From the NCBI GenBank assembly GCA_903901915.1, contig CAIUSV010000084.1, forward strand, positions 1-64,000: DNA of 64,000 nt. Direction: 5' to 3'. Positions within the stretch are counted from its first letter, which is position 1, and each line of letters starts with the position of its first letter. Source of the stretch: an uncultured Rhodospirillaceae bacterium (GTDB lineage: Bacteria; Pseudomonadota; Alphaproteobacteria; Rhodospirillales; Magnetospirillaceae). Below the pieces are notes generated by a model. That model was not told where the DNA came from and did not search any database. It worked only from the letters and a program-made list of their open reading frames with translations. Shown here in pieces: positions 37,415 to 46,441 of the stretch. The position numbers and the translations under genes were made by a program.

Positions 37415-38197
37415 TCACTCAAACATTCGGTCGATGTCGTTCTGGCTGCACCCCTCGCCGACCAACTGAGGGCCATTCAAGAGGTTGGATTCATCGGTGT
37501 CGGGGCGACGCTTGGGGGCAGCTTCGCCGTGAACGCCACCCCATATGGCAATCATGGAATTGACCCGGTCTTCGATATATTTGAGGGTATGGACGACCTT
37601 TGTGATCCGCTGGCCGGTAATGTCCTGGAAATTGCAGGCTTCAAGCACCGAAACCAGCTTTTCAAGGACGATGTCGGCGACACAACTCACGTAGGGGTCG
37701 GAAACGTGCAGGCGCAGGTCCTGTACCAGGGCATCGACGGATTCGACGGAATCAAGTATGGCCTGCGTGGCGTTTTCCGTTGCCACCACAATCGTATCCA
37801 ACTCGTTGGAGACGATAACGATATGATCGTCGCCACTTTGCGCCGGCCGGATTGCCGCAATCTCTGACTTCGTCTTGTTGATGCACATCGCCAAGGCGCG
37901 GATCTCCGTCTTTAAAACAGAGATGTCCTCACCCTTGGCCGTCATTTCGCCCGCGTCATCGGGCGTCGTTTCCTCGGGGAGGCCACGGCTGCCGTCAAAG
38001 CCGTCCGTCGGCCGGCATCTCGCGAAGTCACGGCGTAACGTGGCGACCTCGTGACGGAGCGCGGCAAATTCGTTGCGCATTTCCATCAGAGCGGTGCCCA
38101 TTTGATCGGAAGGAGCCGCGGGGGATCGCCACGCGGCTCGATTTCGCTGCTCAAGAAGACGGCGTTCGGCCGAGAACAAAGCGGGAGGCGCGATCAT
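37415..38197 (-). CDS. CheZ-like protein phosphatase
   Basis: EACNFQDITGQRITKVVHTLKYIEDRV (CheZ DxxxQ catalytic motif) and C-terminal CSQNDIDRMF. Confidence 0.75.
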   Translation of the reverse strand: MIAPPALFSAERRLLEQRNRAAWRSPAAPSDQMGTALMEMRNEFAALRHEVATLRRDFARCRPTDGFDGSRGLPEETTPDDAGEMTAKGEDISVLKTEIRALAMCINKTKSEIAAIRPAQSGDDHIVIVSNELDTIVVATENATQAILDSVESVDALVQDLRLHVSDPYVSCVADIVLEKLVSVLEACNFQDITGQRITKVVHTLKYIEDRVNSMIAIWGGVHGEAAPKRRPDTDESNLLNGPQLVGEGCSQNDIDRMFE

Positions 38198-38260
38198 CGG
38201 TGGATATTCCGGCTGTTAATCCCGATTTAATGACTTCAAGCAGGGCCAGGCTGGGCGCGC

Positions 38261-38278
38261 CAGTCCCATTTGATATCG
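38261..38278. promoter_or_regulatory. Operator-like half site E
   Basis: CAGTCCCATTTGATATCG upstream of the cheZ-like gene; one arm intact. Confidence 0.35.
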
Positions 38279-38295
38279 TCGATAGGAATTGGCCG

Positions 38296-39753
38296 TTATC
38301 CGCCTTGGATTTGGGTAAGAAACTCTTCCACCTGACTGGAGAGTCGTTCCGTCTGGTCGGCGATTTCCGATGCTTCGGTCGTTCCTTTATGGGCAAGCGT
38401 GCCCAGATCGCGGGCAACCTCGGTCACATGGGTCACGTTTTCTCCGACCTCCACCACCACCCCGGCGGCCCGCTGAGTGCTTTGGGCAATCTCGGAGATG
38501 GCTTGGCTTTGGTTGGCGGCCGATCCGGCGATGGTACCGATGGCGTGTTCGATTCCCTGCATTATGGCGCCGATTTCACGCATCGCCGCCACGGCCCCTC
38601 CCGTAACAGACTGAATCTCACCGACTTGTGTGCCGATTTCTTCGGTCGCCCGAGCGGTCTGGCTGGCCAGATTCTTGACTTCGTTGGCGACCACGGCAAA
38701 GCCCTTGCCGGCCTCTCCCGCCCGTGCCGCTTCGATGGTGGCATTCAACGCCAACAGGTTGGTCTGGCTGGCGATATCCTGGATCAGATTGACCACGTCG
38801 CCGATCCGGTGGGCGGCGGCGGCGAGGGTTTCCACCGTCGCGTTGGTTTTCTCAACTTCACTCACGGCCTTGCTGGCCATGCCCTTGGATTCCTCGATGA
38901 AGTGATTGACCTCGCGGACGCTTGCCGATAATTCCTCGGCGGCGGCGGCAACCGTTTCGACGTTGCCGGTGACCTGCTGGGCACTGTTTGCCGCCTCCAT
39001 CAGACGTTCCGCCATTTGGCTCAAGCGCCGATCGACTTCGCGGGCGGAACCACGCGACGCGGTGGCGCTGGACGACAGCCGGGAAACGACCTCGCCGATG
39101 GCCGAGCGGAACCGGCCGGCCAGTTTGTTCATCTCGTCGCGATGGTGTGTCTGGGCGGCCGATGCCGAGCGGTCGCGGTCCTCGGCGGCGGCGGCGGCGG
39201 CGGCTTGGGCCAGCCGTACCTCGGCGACGGCGCCGGCGGAGTTCTCGAACGCCTTGGTCAGGCGCCAGGCGACCCAACCCAGTACCGCCACCTGCGCTAC
39301 GACGATCACCGCATGCAGAACCACCCGCCCGAAGGCGGCCCCACCCGGAAACACGGCGGCGGGATAGATGAAGTTCAACAGCAGGTGATGGGCGGCGACC
39401 ATGGCGGCGGCCACAATCATGGCCTTCCAGTCGCAAAAGGCGGTGAGCATGGCCAGGACGGCGAAGAAATACATGTGCATGTCAGCCTGCCACGGATGGC
39501 CATCGAACCCGTACACCAGCAGTCCCACCATTCCGACCAGGGCGACGCCGATGGTATAGCGCGAGGATGCCGATCCCGGTGCCGCCCGGCTTGTCGCCGT
39601 CGCGGTTCCTGCCAGTACCAGGGCGCCAATCCCCATAGCGGTTCCGTTGCCATCCAGCAGAAAACCTATGCCCGCCACCAGGGGCAAATGCAGCCACAAA
39701 TAGGCGATCAGAAAACGCTCGACGGTGATCCGGATCTGATGGATGTCATTCAT
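38296..39753 (-). CDS. Methyl-accepting chemotaxis protein with multi-TM N-terminus
   Basis: [43 protein letters not shown]; several TM helices. Confidence 0.9.
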   Translation of the reverse strand: MNDIHQIRITVERFLIAYLWLHLPLVAGIGFLLDGNGTAMGIGALVLAGTATATSRAAPGSASSRYTIGVALVGMVGLLVYGFDGHPWQADMHMYFFAVLAMLTAFCDWKAMIVAAAMVAAHHLLLNFIYPAAVFPGGAAFGRVVLHAVIVVAQVAVLGWVAWRLTKAFENSAGAVAEVRLAQAAAAAAAEDRDRSASAAQTHHRDEMNKLAGRFRSAIGEVVSRLSSSATASRGSAREVDRRLSQMAERLMEAANSAQQVTGNVETVAAAAEELSASVREVNHFIEESKGMASKAVSEVEKTNATVETLAAAAHRIGDVVNLIQDIASQTNLLALNATIEAARAGEAGKGFAVVANEVKNLASQTARATEEIGTQVGEIQSVTGGAVAAMREIGAIMQGIEHAIGTIAGSAANQSQAISEIAQSTQRAAGVVVEVGENVTHVTEVARDLGTLAHKGTTEASEIADQTERLSSQVEEFLTQIQGG

Positions 39754-39766
39754 GAAATGGCCCTTT

Positions 39767-40102
39767 CTATCGCATGCAGTCCGACCGTTCCGGCGCTCGA
39801 AGAACGACAAGCGCTCCGGCGCGGTAAAGGCGCTCAATGACGTTGGGGGTTGTTGAGCGGACGATCACTACGGCGGGCCAGCCTCCGAACGTAAGGACCT
39901 CTTCCGCTCCGGCGGCCACGGCCGCCGCCAATGCGTGGGAACCTGCCAGGGTCGGCGGGAAAATGGCCGCGAGCGGATGGTCCGACCGAGGCCACACGGC
40001 CAGTGCCACTGTCCAGGCCAGGCCGAAAGCCATCAACGCCGCAGCGGGCGCCAGACTGGCACCCCTGATCGGTCCTGTGTCGCTTTGCTGGCTCACATCC
40101 AT
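39767..40102 (-). CDS. Small membrane protein
   Basis: [37 protein letters not shown]. Confidence 0.5.
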   Translation of the reverse strand: MDVSQQSDTGPIRGASLAPAAALMAFGLAWTVALAVWPRSDHPLAAIFPPTLAGSHALAAAVAAGAEEVLTFGGWPAVVIVRSTTPNVIERLYRAGALVVLRAPERSDCMR

Positions 40103-40138
40103 GGTCACCAATGTAATGGGATGGCTATATTCTTGGCA

Positions 40139-40156
40139 TAGTCCCAAATGGCACTG
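40139..40156 (-). promoter_or_regulatory. Operator-like site F
   Basis: + strand TAGTCCCAAATGGCACTG between divergent genes at 40102 (-) and 40265 (+). Confidence 0.55.
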
Positions 40157-40264
40157 TTCTCGGCTTTGAATCCTGGCACCCTGACGCCCGTCGATTGATG
40201 GGGTATTGGGAAATCGCGCAGGTCGATAGGCAGGCGACGAAGGTATTGATTGGGGCGGTCCGCG

Positions 40265-40663
40265 ATGAATGTCGAACAGGTTCTGGGTATCAAGGGGGAG
40301 GCGACCCACACCATCTCTCCCGACAAGACCTTGAGGGAGCTGGCCTGCCGGTTGCTCGAAACCAAGACGGGATTGCTGGTCTGCGTTGATCGGTCGAACA
40401 GTATCATCGGTGTCGTTTCCGAAAGGGATCTGACCCAGACCGTGGCCCGCCATGGGGAAAAGGCCCTGGGCATGGCGGTCGCGACATTCATGAGCCGGGA
40501 TGTCGTCGCCTGCGGGCTCAATGACGATATCGACGACCTGTTGGCGATCATGACGGAGGCGAGGTGCCGTCATCTGCCGGTCGTGCACGACGGGCGTCTT
40601 GTCGGGCTGGTCTCCATCGGCGATCTGGTCAAAGCCAATTTGCGCCGCCGCGCGCAGGGGTAG
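40265..40663 (+). CDS. CBS domain pair protein
   Basis: GLLVCVDRSNSIIGVVSERDLTQ...CRHLPVVHDGRLVGLVSIGDLVK. Confidence 0.85.
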   Translation: MNVEQVLGIKGEATHTISPDKTLRELACRLLETKTGLLVCVDRSNSIIGVVSERDLTQTVARHGEKALGMAVATFMSRDVVACGLNDDIDDLLAIMTEARCRHLPVVHDGRLVGLVSIGDLVKANLRRRAQG

Positions 40664-40787
40664 GGGGGATGAATTTCTCCCGCCAAGGCGACTTGGGCAC
40701 CGCCGGCAAACGGGCTATGATATGAAAACGAGTCTTTAGAGGAACTCCGTTCCCGCAGATTCACCACAAAGCCCCAGGTCCCGATCC

Positions 40788-43283
40788 ATGCGTGTGAACG
40801 AACCTATCACTGGTCAGGAAATCGAGCTTCCCGACGGCGCCATACTGGTGTCCCGCACGGATCTTGGTGGACGCATTACCTTCGTCAATCAGGCTTTCAT
40901 CGACGTCAGCGGCTATGGCGAGGAGGACCTGATCGGGGCGCCCCACAATCTGGTGCGTCATCCCCATATGCCGCCGGCGGCGTTCGCCGATTTATGGACG
41001 ACGATCAAGGCGGGCAAGCCCTGGGAAGGCATCGTCAAGAATCGCGCCAGGAACGGTGACCATTATTGGGTTCGCGCCAACGTTACCCCCGAGGTGAGCA
41101 ACGGCGAGGTGACCGGCTATATCTCCATCCGCTCGCCGGCCACCCGTTCGCAAATCGAGGCCGCCGAGCGGATTTATGGCCAGATTCGCGCGGATCAGGC
41201 CCGCCACATCAAAATCGAGGAAGGCCGGATCGTCTCCACCACTCTTGCCGCCCGCCTCAGCCGCAGCGCCCACAGCGTCGCGGGACGGCTGGCGGGCATG
41301 GTCGCGCTTCAAGTCGGCGCGATGGGCCTCAACACCTGGATGACGCTGTCCGGCAACGGGGATTCCGCCGCCGTTCCGGTCACGCTCTTTTGCGTCAGTA
41401 CGGCCGTGGTCGCGGTTCTGGCGACCTTGCTGGTCCGCTACATACAAAAGCCGCTGACCCGCCAGGAGAAGCATTTCGACGCCATCGCCCGCGGCGATTT
41501 CACCCACGAAATCGGGATCGAGGAAGTCCGCGAGTTCCAGCGTTCCAACGCCATGCTGCGGGCGATGGAAGCTAAGCTGGGCTATTCCGCCCTGGCCCAG
41601 AAGGAAACCACCGAGCGTGCCCAGCAGCAGTTGAAGCGCGACATGCTTTCGCTCACGGAACTGCTGGAGGGCGAGGTCGACACCACCGTCGCCGAGATTT
41701 CCACGCAGGCCGAGCGTCTGAAGGAGGGGGCGGCGCAGATGCTCGATACCGCCAGCGAACTGCGGACCATCGCCCAGTCGGTATCTTCGGCCATTCAGAT
41801 CACCAACGGCAACGTCCAGACCGTAGCCGGTGCCACCCAGCAGCTCGAAGCCTCGTCCCACGAAATTTCATCGAGGGTCCAGCGCAGTTCCGACCTCAGC
41901 CAGTCGGCCCGCAAGAAGGTCGATGTCGCCTGTGCCAGCGTCAGCACCTTGACCGAAGCCACCGCCCGCATCGGCGACGTGGTCGGGCTGATCAAGGCCA
42001 TTGCCGGACAGACCCGTATGTTGTCGTTGAACGCCACCATCGAGGCTGCGCGGGCCGGCGAGATGGGCAAGGGGTTTGCCGTCGTCGCCAACGAGGTCAA
42101 GGGGCTGGCCGAACAGACCGAGCAGGCGATCGGCCGGGTCCACGCCCAGGCCAACGAAATCGATCGGACCACCCGCGAATCCGTCGCCACCGTCGAGACC
42201 GTGGCCGAGGCCATCCACGACATGGACGTGATCGCATCCCAGGTTGCCGCCGCGGCCGACGAGCAGCGCGCCGCCACCGGCGAGATCATGGCCAGCGCGA
42301 CCCAAGCAGCCGACCACACCCGCGAGGTCGCCAGCACCACGGAGTCCGTGCTGAAGGGCGCCGACCTCACCGGCGTTACCGCGCGCAAGGTCAGTGAACT
42401 GGCCGCCATGGTCAGTCACGATATCGGCGCCTTGCAGCGCCGGCTCAACGTCATCCTGCGGACCTCGTACAGCGGTAATCGCCGCGCCGTCGAACGCATT
42501 CCTGCCGGCCTGGAATTCTCCGCCAAATTCGCCGGGCAGACCTTTCGCGGCCAGACCGGCGATGTGTCGACCATGGGGGCCTTGCTGGTGGTGGGGAACG
42601 CGCCCAAGCTGGAAGGCGAGAGCGGAACCGTGGAATTTCCCGGTATCGGCGCCCTTGCCGCCAAGGCCATTCTCGGCAGCGCCCTGGGCATCCAATGCCA
42701 GTTCACCAAGATCAGCGCCCAGCAGAGACGTGATCTCGCCGCCGCCATCGAACAGGCCAAGGCCAGGGATATCCCGTTCATCGAAACCGCCCAGCGGATC
42801 GCCACCCAGATCGGCCAAGTGTTCGATCAGGCCGTCGCCGGCAACCAGATTTCGCTCGCCGATCTGTTCGACAGCACCTATAGCCCCATCGAGGGCACCG
42901 ACCCCCAGCAACTGATGGCCGCTCATACCGATTTTGCCGACCGGGTTCTGCCGTCCATCATCGAGCCGCCGTTGACCGCCCAGCCTCGGGTCGTGCTGTG
43001 CTGCGCCACCGACCGCAACGGCTATATCGCCACCCACAACAAGAAATGCTCCCAGCCCCAGCGGCCGGGCGATACGGTGTGGAATACCGCGCACAGCCGC
43101 AATCGCCGTATCTTCGACGACCGTACCGGAATCCTGGCGGCTCGCAGCATAAAGCCATATTTGGCTCAGACCTATGCTCGCGACATGGGTGGTGGTCAAT
43201 TCATGCTGCTGAAAGAGTTCGACGCACCGATCATGGTGGGCAAGCGCCATTGGGGCGCTTTGCGGTTTGCCGTCGAACTGTAG
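40788..43283 (+). CDS. Aer-like PAS MCP with C-terminal PilZ-like and Cache-like domains
   Basis: PAS ITFVNQAFIDVSGYGEEDLIGAPHNLVRHPHMP; MCP core; RRAVERIPAGLEFSAKF; DRNGYIATHNKKCSQPQRPGD...RRIFDDRTGILAAR. Confidence 0.88.
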   Translation: MRVNEPITGQEIELPDGAILVSRTDLGGRITFVNQAFIDVSGYGEEDLIGAPHNLVRHPHMPPAAFADLWTTIKAGKPWEGIVKNRARNGDHYWVRANVTPEVSNGEVTGYISIRSPATRSQIEAAERIYGQIRADQARHIKIEEGRIVSTTLAARLSRSAHSVAGRLAGMVALQVGAMGLNTWMTLSGNGDSAAVPVTLFCVSTAVVAVLATLLVRYIQKPLTRQEKHFDAIARGDFTHEIGIEEVREFQRSNAMLRAMEAKLGYSALAQKETTERAQQQLKRDMLSLTELLEGEVDTTVAEISTQAERLKEGAAQMLDTASELRTIAQSVSSAIQITNGNVQTVAGATQQLEASSHEISSRVQRSSDLSQSARKKVDVACASVSTLTEATARIGDVVGLIKAIAGQTRMLSLNATIEAARAGEMGKGFAVVANEVKGLAEQTEQAIGRVHAQANEIDRTTRESVATVETVAEAIHDMDVIASQVAAAADEQRAATGEIMASATQAADHTREVASTTESVLKGADLTGVTARKVSELAAMVSHDIGALQRRLNVILRTSYSGNRRAVERIPAGLEFSAKFAGQTFRGQTGDVSTMGALLVVGNAPKLEGESGTVEFPGIGALAAKAILGSALGIQCQFTKISAQQRRDLAAAIEQAKARDIPFIETAQRIATQIGQVFDQAVAGNQISLADLFDSTYSPIEGTDPQQLMAAHTDFADRVLPSIIEPPLTAQPRVVLCCATDRNGYIATHNKKCSQPQRPGDTVWNTAHSRNRRIFDDRTGILAARSIKPYLAQTYARDMGGGQFMLLKEFDAPIMVGKRHWGALRFAVEL

Positions 43284-43367
43284 ACCCGCTCGGTGTCGAT
43301 CGACACCCTTCCGGTTTCGCTTTGGCTGGCTGTCGCCGGACGGAGATCCTGGGCGCACCCGACTTCC

Positions 43368-43385
43368 GGATCCCAAGTGGGACTA
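43368..43385 (+). promoter_or_regulatory. Operator-like site G, followed by TATAAT at 43395-43400
   Basis: GGATCCCAAGTGGGACTA. Confidence 0.55.
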
Positions 43386-43435
43386 GGCTGCCGCTATAAT
43401 TAGGGCAGTTTATCGCGCGTGGTCGCTTTTTGGGC

Positions 43436-43460
43436 GGCGTGGCGTGGCGTGGCGTGGCGT
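43436..43460. repeat. (GGCGT)5 tandem repeat
   Basis: Five perfect copies of GGCGT in the leader of the REC-HATPase gene. Confidence 0.9.
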
Positions 43461-43507
43461 GACGCGCGACGGGTCGATTCTTTGATTCAGGGGGGGAGCG
43501 TCCATTG

Positions 43508-44449
43508 ATGCGGGAACGCGCGGGGACCGGAAGTGAGGTGGCGCCGATGGCAAATGGTACGATTCTGGCGGTCGATGACGAGGGGCTTACCCTTCGGATC
43601 ATCAAGGATACCCTTGAGGACAGCGGGTTTGAGGTGGTTACGGCGACTAATGGCCGTGAGGCGCTTGACATATTGCAGGCCGATCCACAGCGCTTCGACG
43701 CGGTTGTCATCGATCGCATGATGCCGGAAATGAACGGCATGTCCGTATTGGATGCCATTCGTAATAATGATGATACTGTAAATATACCAGTAATATTCCA
43801 GACTGCCGCAAACAGATCTGAAGAGATGCGGGAGGGGATTGAAGCTGGGGCGTTTTATTACATCACAAAGCCGTATAATGAAAGCACGCTGGCGGCTATT
43901 GTAAGGTCCGGCGTGGATCGATATAAGCAAAATCGGCAGTTTGCTTCCTACATCAACGATAGTTCCGTCATGTTCGATGGGGCACATAGCCTGGTGAAAG
44001 GGGAGTTCCACTTTTCCTCTTTGGAAGAGGCCAGGACGGTGGTTTGGCTGATTTCCCAACACGCCGAGGAACCGGTCAACGTCAACCTTGCCCTACAGGA
44101 ACTGATCGCCAATGCGATCGAACACGGCAATCTTGGCATTGGCGGCGCCGAAAAAGAGCGCCTGATCCGTGACAATCGCTGGGATGCCGAAATTGCGCGC
44201 CGGATGGAATTGCCGGAAAATCAGGGCAAGGTGGTGGTGGTCCGGTTCGATGCGACCGACGAATTTGTAGGGGTTGCCGTTGAAGATCAGGGGGCGGGAT
44301 TTTCCTGGCATCGCTATCTCGCCGACGAGGTGAATTTGGAGAACCGGGTTCAGGGTCGCGGTATCGTTGTCGCCAGAAGCCTGGCATTCTCCGACCTTCG
44401 CTATGAAAATGGCGGAAGTCGGGCTGTGATGAGCTTCGCGCGGGGGTAG
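43508..44449 (+). CDS. Response regulator with C-terminal RsbW-type HATPase (paralog of 16409-17302)
   Basis: DAVVIDRMMPEMNG...YYITKPYN; ELIANAIEHGNLGI; DQGAGFS. Alternative start 43547. Confidence 0.85.
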   Translation: MRERAGTGSEVAPMANGTILAVDDEGLTLRIIKDTLEDSGFEVVTATNGREALDILQADPQRFDAVVIDRMMPEMNGMSVLDAIRNNDDTVNIPVIFQTAANRSEEMREGIEAGAFYYITKPYNESTLAAIVRSGVDRYKQNRQFASYINDSSVMFDGAHSLVKGEFHFSSLEEARTVVWLISQHAEEPVNVNLALQELIANAIEHGNLGIGGAEKERLIRDNRWDAEIARRMELPENQGKVVVVRFDATDEFVGVAVEDQGAGFSWHRYLADEVNLENRVQGRGIVVARSLAFSDLRYENGGSRAVMSFARG

Positions 44450-44638
44450 GTCGGCATAATGCGGACGGACTGTGCCGACGGCGGCGTTCGGCTGGCGCGG
44501 CCCGGCGACAGATTGACAGCGTTGCGACGGGGAGAGACTATCGCGATGGGCATACGTTCAGCATAGCTCGTCGTGGTCAGTCGATCATCTCGCCCGGGGC
44601 TTGCTGCGGCCTTCCGCCCAGCCGTAAGGACCCCGTTA

Positions 44639-46138
44639 ATGGACCGATATGTCTTGAACGATGCACCACGGCCGCCGGTCAGCCGATATGAGGTGATCGC
44701 GATGGCACTGGTGATCGGCGGGATCGTGATGAGCCGCCTTCACAGCTACATCATGTTTCACACCCTGGCGGAACTGTTCGGGATCTGCGTCGCCCTTACC
44801 GCGTTTTCACTGGCCTGGAACACGCGCACCCATATCGAGGATGGCTTCCTTCTCGTCGTCGGACTGGCCATGGGGCCGCCGGCCATCGTGGCCATGCTGC
44901 ACACCGTGGCCTACAGGGGCATGGGGGTGTTCTCCGAGAATGGGGGCAACCTTCCCACACAGCTTTGGATTGCCCTGCAAATTATTCACGCTGTTGCCAT
45001 GCTTGCCGCGACGGTGCCGGCGGTGGCGAAGCAGCCGGCCGGACGAATTCTCGCGGGGGGCGCGCTGGTCACGTCGGCGTTGGTCGCCGCCATCCTTGGG
45101 GGATATTTTCCCGACTGCTTCATTGAGGGGCAGGGGTTGACGCCTTTCAAGATCGTCATGGAATACATGGTCATGGCGGCATTCGCCTGGGCGACGGTGA
45201 GGCTTTGTCGTGACCGTTCGCCGCGCGAACCCAAGATTCGAATCTTCTCCATCGCCGCCCTGGCGATCGGATGCCTGGAATCCGCCGCATTCACCGTTTA
45301 CGCCGATGTCTACGGGGCGTTGAACATGGCCGGGCATGTTCTGGGCCTCGTGCAATCCCTTCTGATCTATACCGCCGTGGCGTGGACCGGGCTGGTCATC
45401 CCGCAGCGGGCGCTATATGCCAGACAACAGGCGCTTGCCGATCGCTTCGCCGACAATGCCGATCACGCCAACCGGGATATCTTCAGGTTTTCCGAAGTCC
45501 TGGCCCACCATCTGCGCGAACCGGTTCGTCTGCAGTCGATTTATGCCGATAAGCTGGGAAAGCTGATTTCCCAGCCGTCCGAAGACGTCGCGGAGTGCCT
45601 GGACCACATTCGCAGGGGCGGGCAACGGCTGCTTAACCTGATGAATGACGTTCAGGTCTACATGGCCGCCTGCCGCCAGGATGCCTCGGGGGTCTGTTCC
45701 GCCGACGTGGCCCTGGACACCGTGCTTTCGCGCATGGCCGGCACGCTTGATGCCATGGGGGCGACCATCCATCGCGAGAGATTGCCGACGGTGCGTATCA
45801 GTCCGGCCGCGTTGGCGGGTGTGCTGGAACAGATTATCCTCAACGCCATTCGGTTCAGGAGGCCGGGCATCCCCCCGGCCATCATCGTATCGGGGAGCTC
45901 GTCCGGTGGATACGGAACACTGTCGATCCGCGATAACGGGATCGGCATCGATCCCCAGTATTTCGACAAGATTTTCGGTGTGTTCGAGACGCTGCATGCC
46001 CAGGATCAGTATCCCGGAACGGGGATCGGTCTCGCCCTGGCCAGACGCGCGATCGAATCGGTCGGAGGCAAAATCAGCGTAAAGTCCTCGGTGGGGGAGT
46101 GGACGGAATTCACCCTTTCTCTTCCGATCGGAGATTGA
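44639..46138 (+). CDS. Sensor histidine kinase with multi-TM (MASE-like) sensor
   Basis: FHTLAELFGICVALTAFSLAWNTR; FSEVLAHHLREPVRLQSIYADKL; GTGIGLALARRAIESVGG. Confidence 0.82.
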   Translation: MDRYVLNDAPRPPVSRYEVIAMALVIGGIVMSRLHSYIMFHTLAELFGICVALTAFSLAWNTRTHIEDGFLLVVGLAMGPPAIVAMLHTVAYRGMGVFSENGGNLPTQLWIALQIIHAVAMLAATVPAVAKQPAGRILAGGALVTSALVAAILGGYFPDCFIEGQGLTPFKIVMEYMVMAAFAWATVRLCRDRSPREPKIRIFSIAALAIGCLESAAFTVYADVYGALNMAGHVLGLVQSLLIYTAVAWTGLVIPQRALYARQQALADRFADNADHANRDIFRFSEVLAHHLREPVRLQSIYADKLGKLISQPSEDVAECLDHIRRGGQRLLNLMNDVQVYMAACRQDASGVCSADVALDTVLSRMAGTLDAMGATIHRERLPTVRISPAALAGVLEQIILNAIRFRRPGIPPAIIVSGSSSGGYGTLSIRDNGIGIDPQYFDKIFGVFETLHAQDQYPGTGIGLALARRAIESVGGKISVKSSVGEWTEFTLSLPIGD

Positions 46139-46282
46139 AGGCGGGCCGGGAGGCGCCGAGGCACCAAAAGCCATCGCCGCGCTGCTTGCAATCGCCTTGC
46201 ATTCCTGCCTAACTGAAAAGGTTGACAGTCGGGAGGTGCCAAAGCCTGCCGGCGGTGGGATGGACGGCTCAGGAGGTAGGTC

Positions 46283-46396
46283 ATGAAGGCTCTTGTCTTG
46301 GCGTTCGCGATTCTTGTTGGCTGCGGTCTGGCGACCGCCTTCGTCACCACGGCATTCATTTCGCCGGCGATGGCCGACAATGCCAACAGTAACTAA
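46283..46396 (+). CDS. Candidate 37-aa small membrane/secreted protein
   Basis: MKALVLAFAILVGCGLATAFVTTAFISPAMADNANSN preceded by AGGAGGT; below ORF-track cutoff. Confidence 0.55.
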   Translation: MKALVLAFAILVGCGLATAFVTTAFISPAMADNANSN

Positions 46397-46441
46397 CGGG
46401 CGGGGAACGCGGCACTTTTCCTTGCCCCGGATCCGCCGTTG

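Noticed and set aside
43292-43307. GGTGTCGATCGACACC perfect palindrome after the MCP
   Set aside because: No loop and no T-tract; single occurrence noted, not enough for a terminator or operator call
41868-43376. 502-aa - strand ORF antisense to the MCP
   Set aside because: Shadow ORF of a clear MCP
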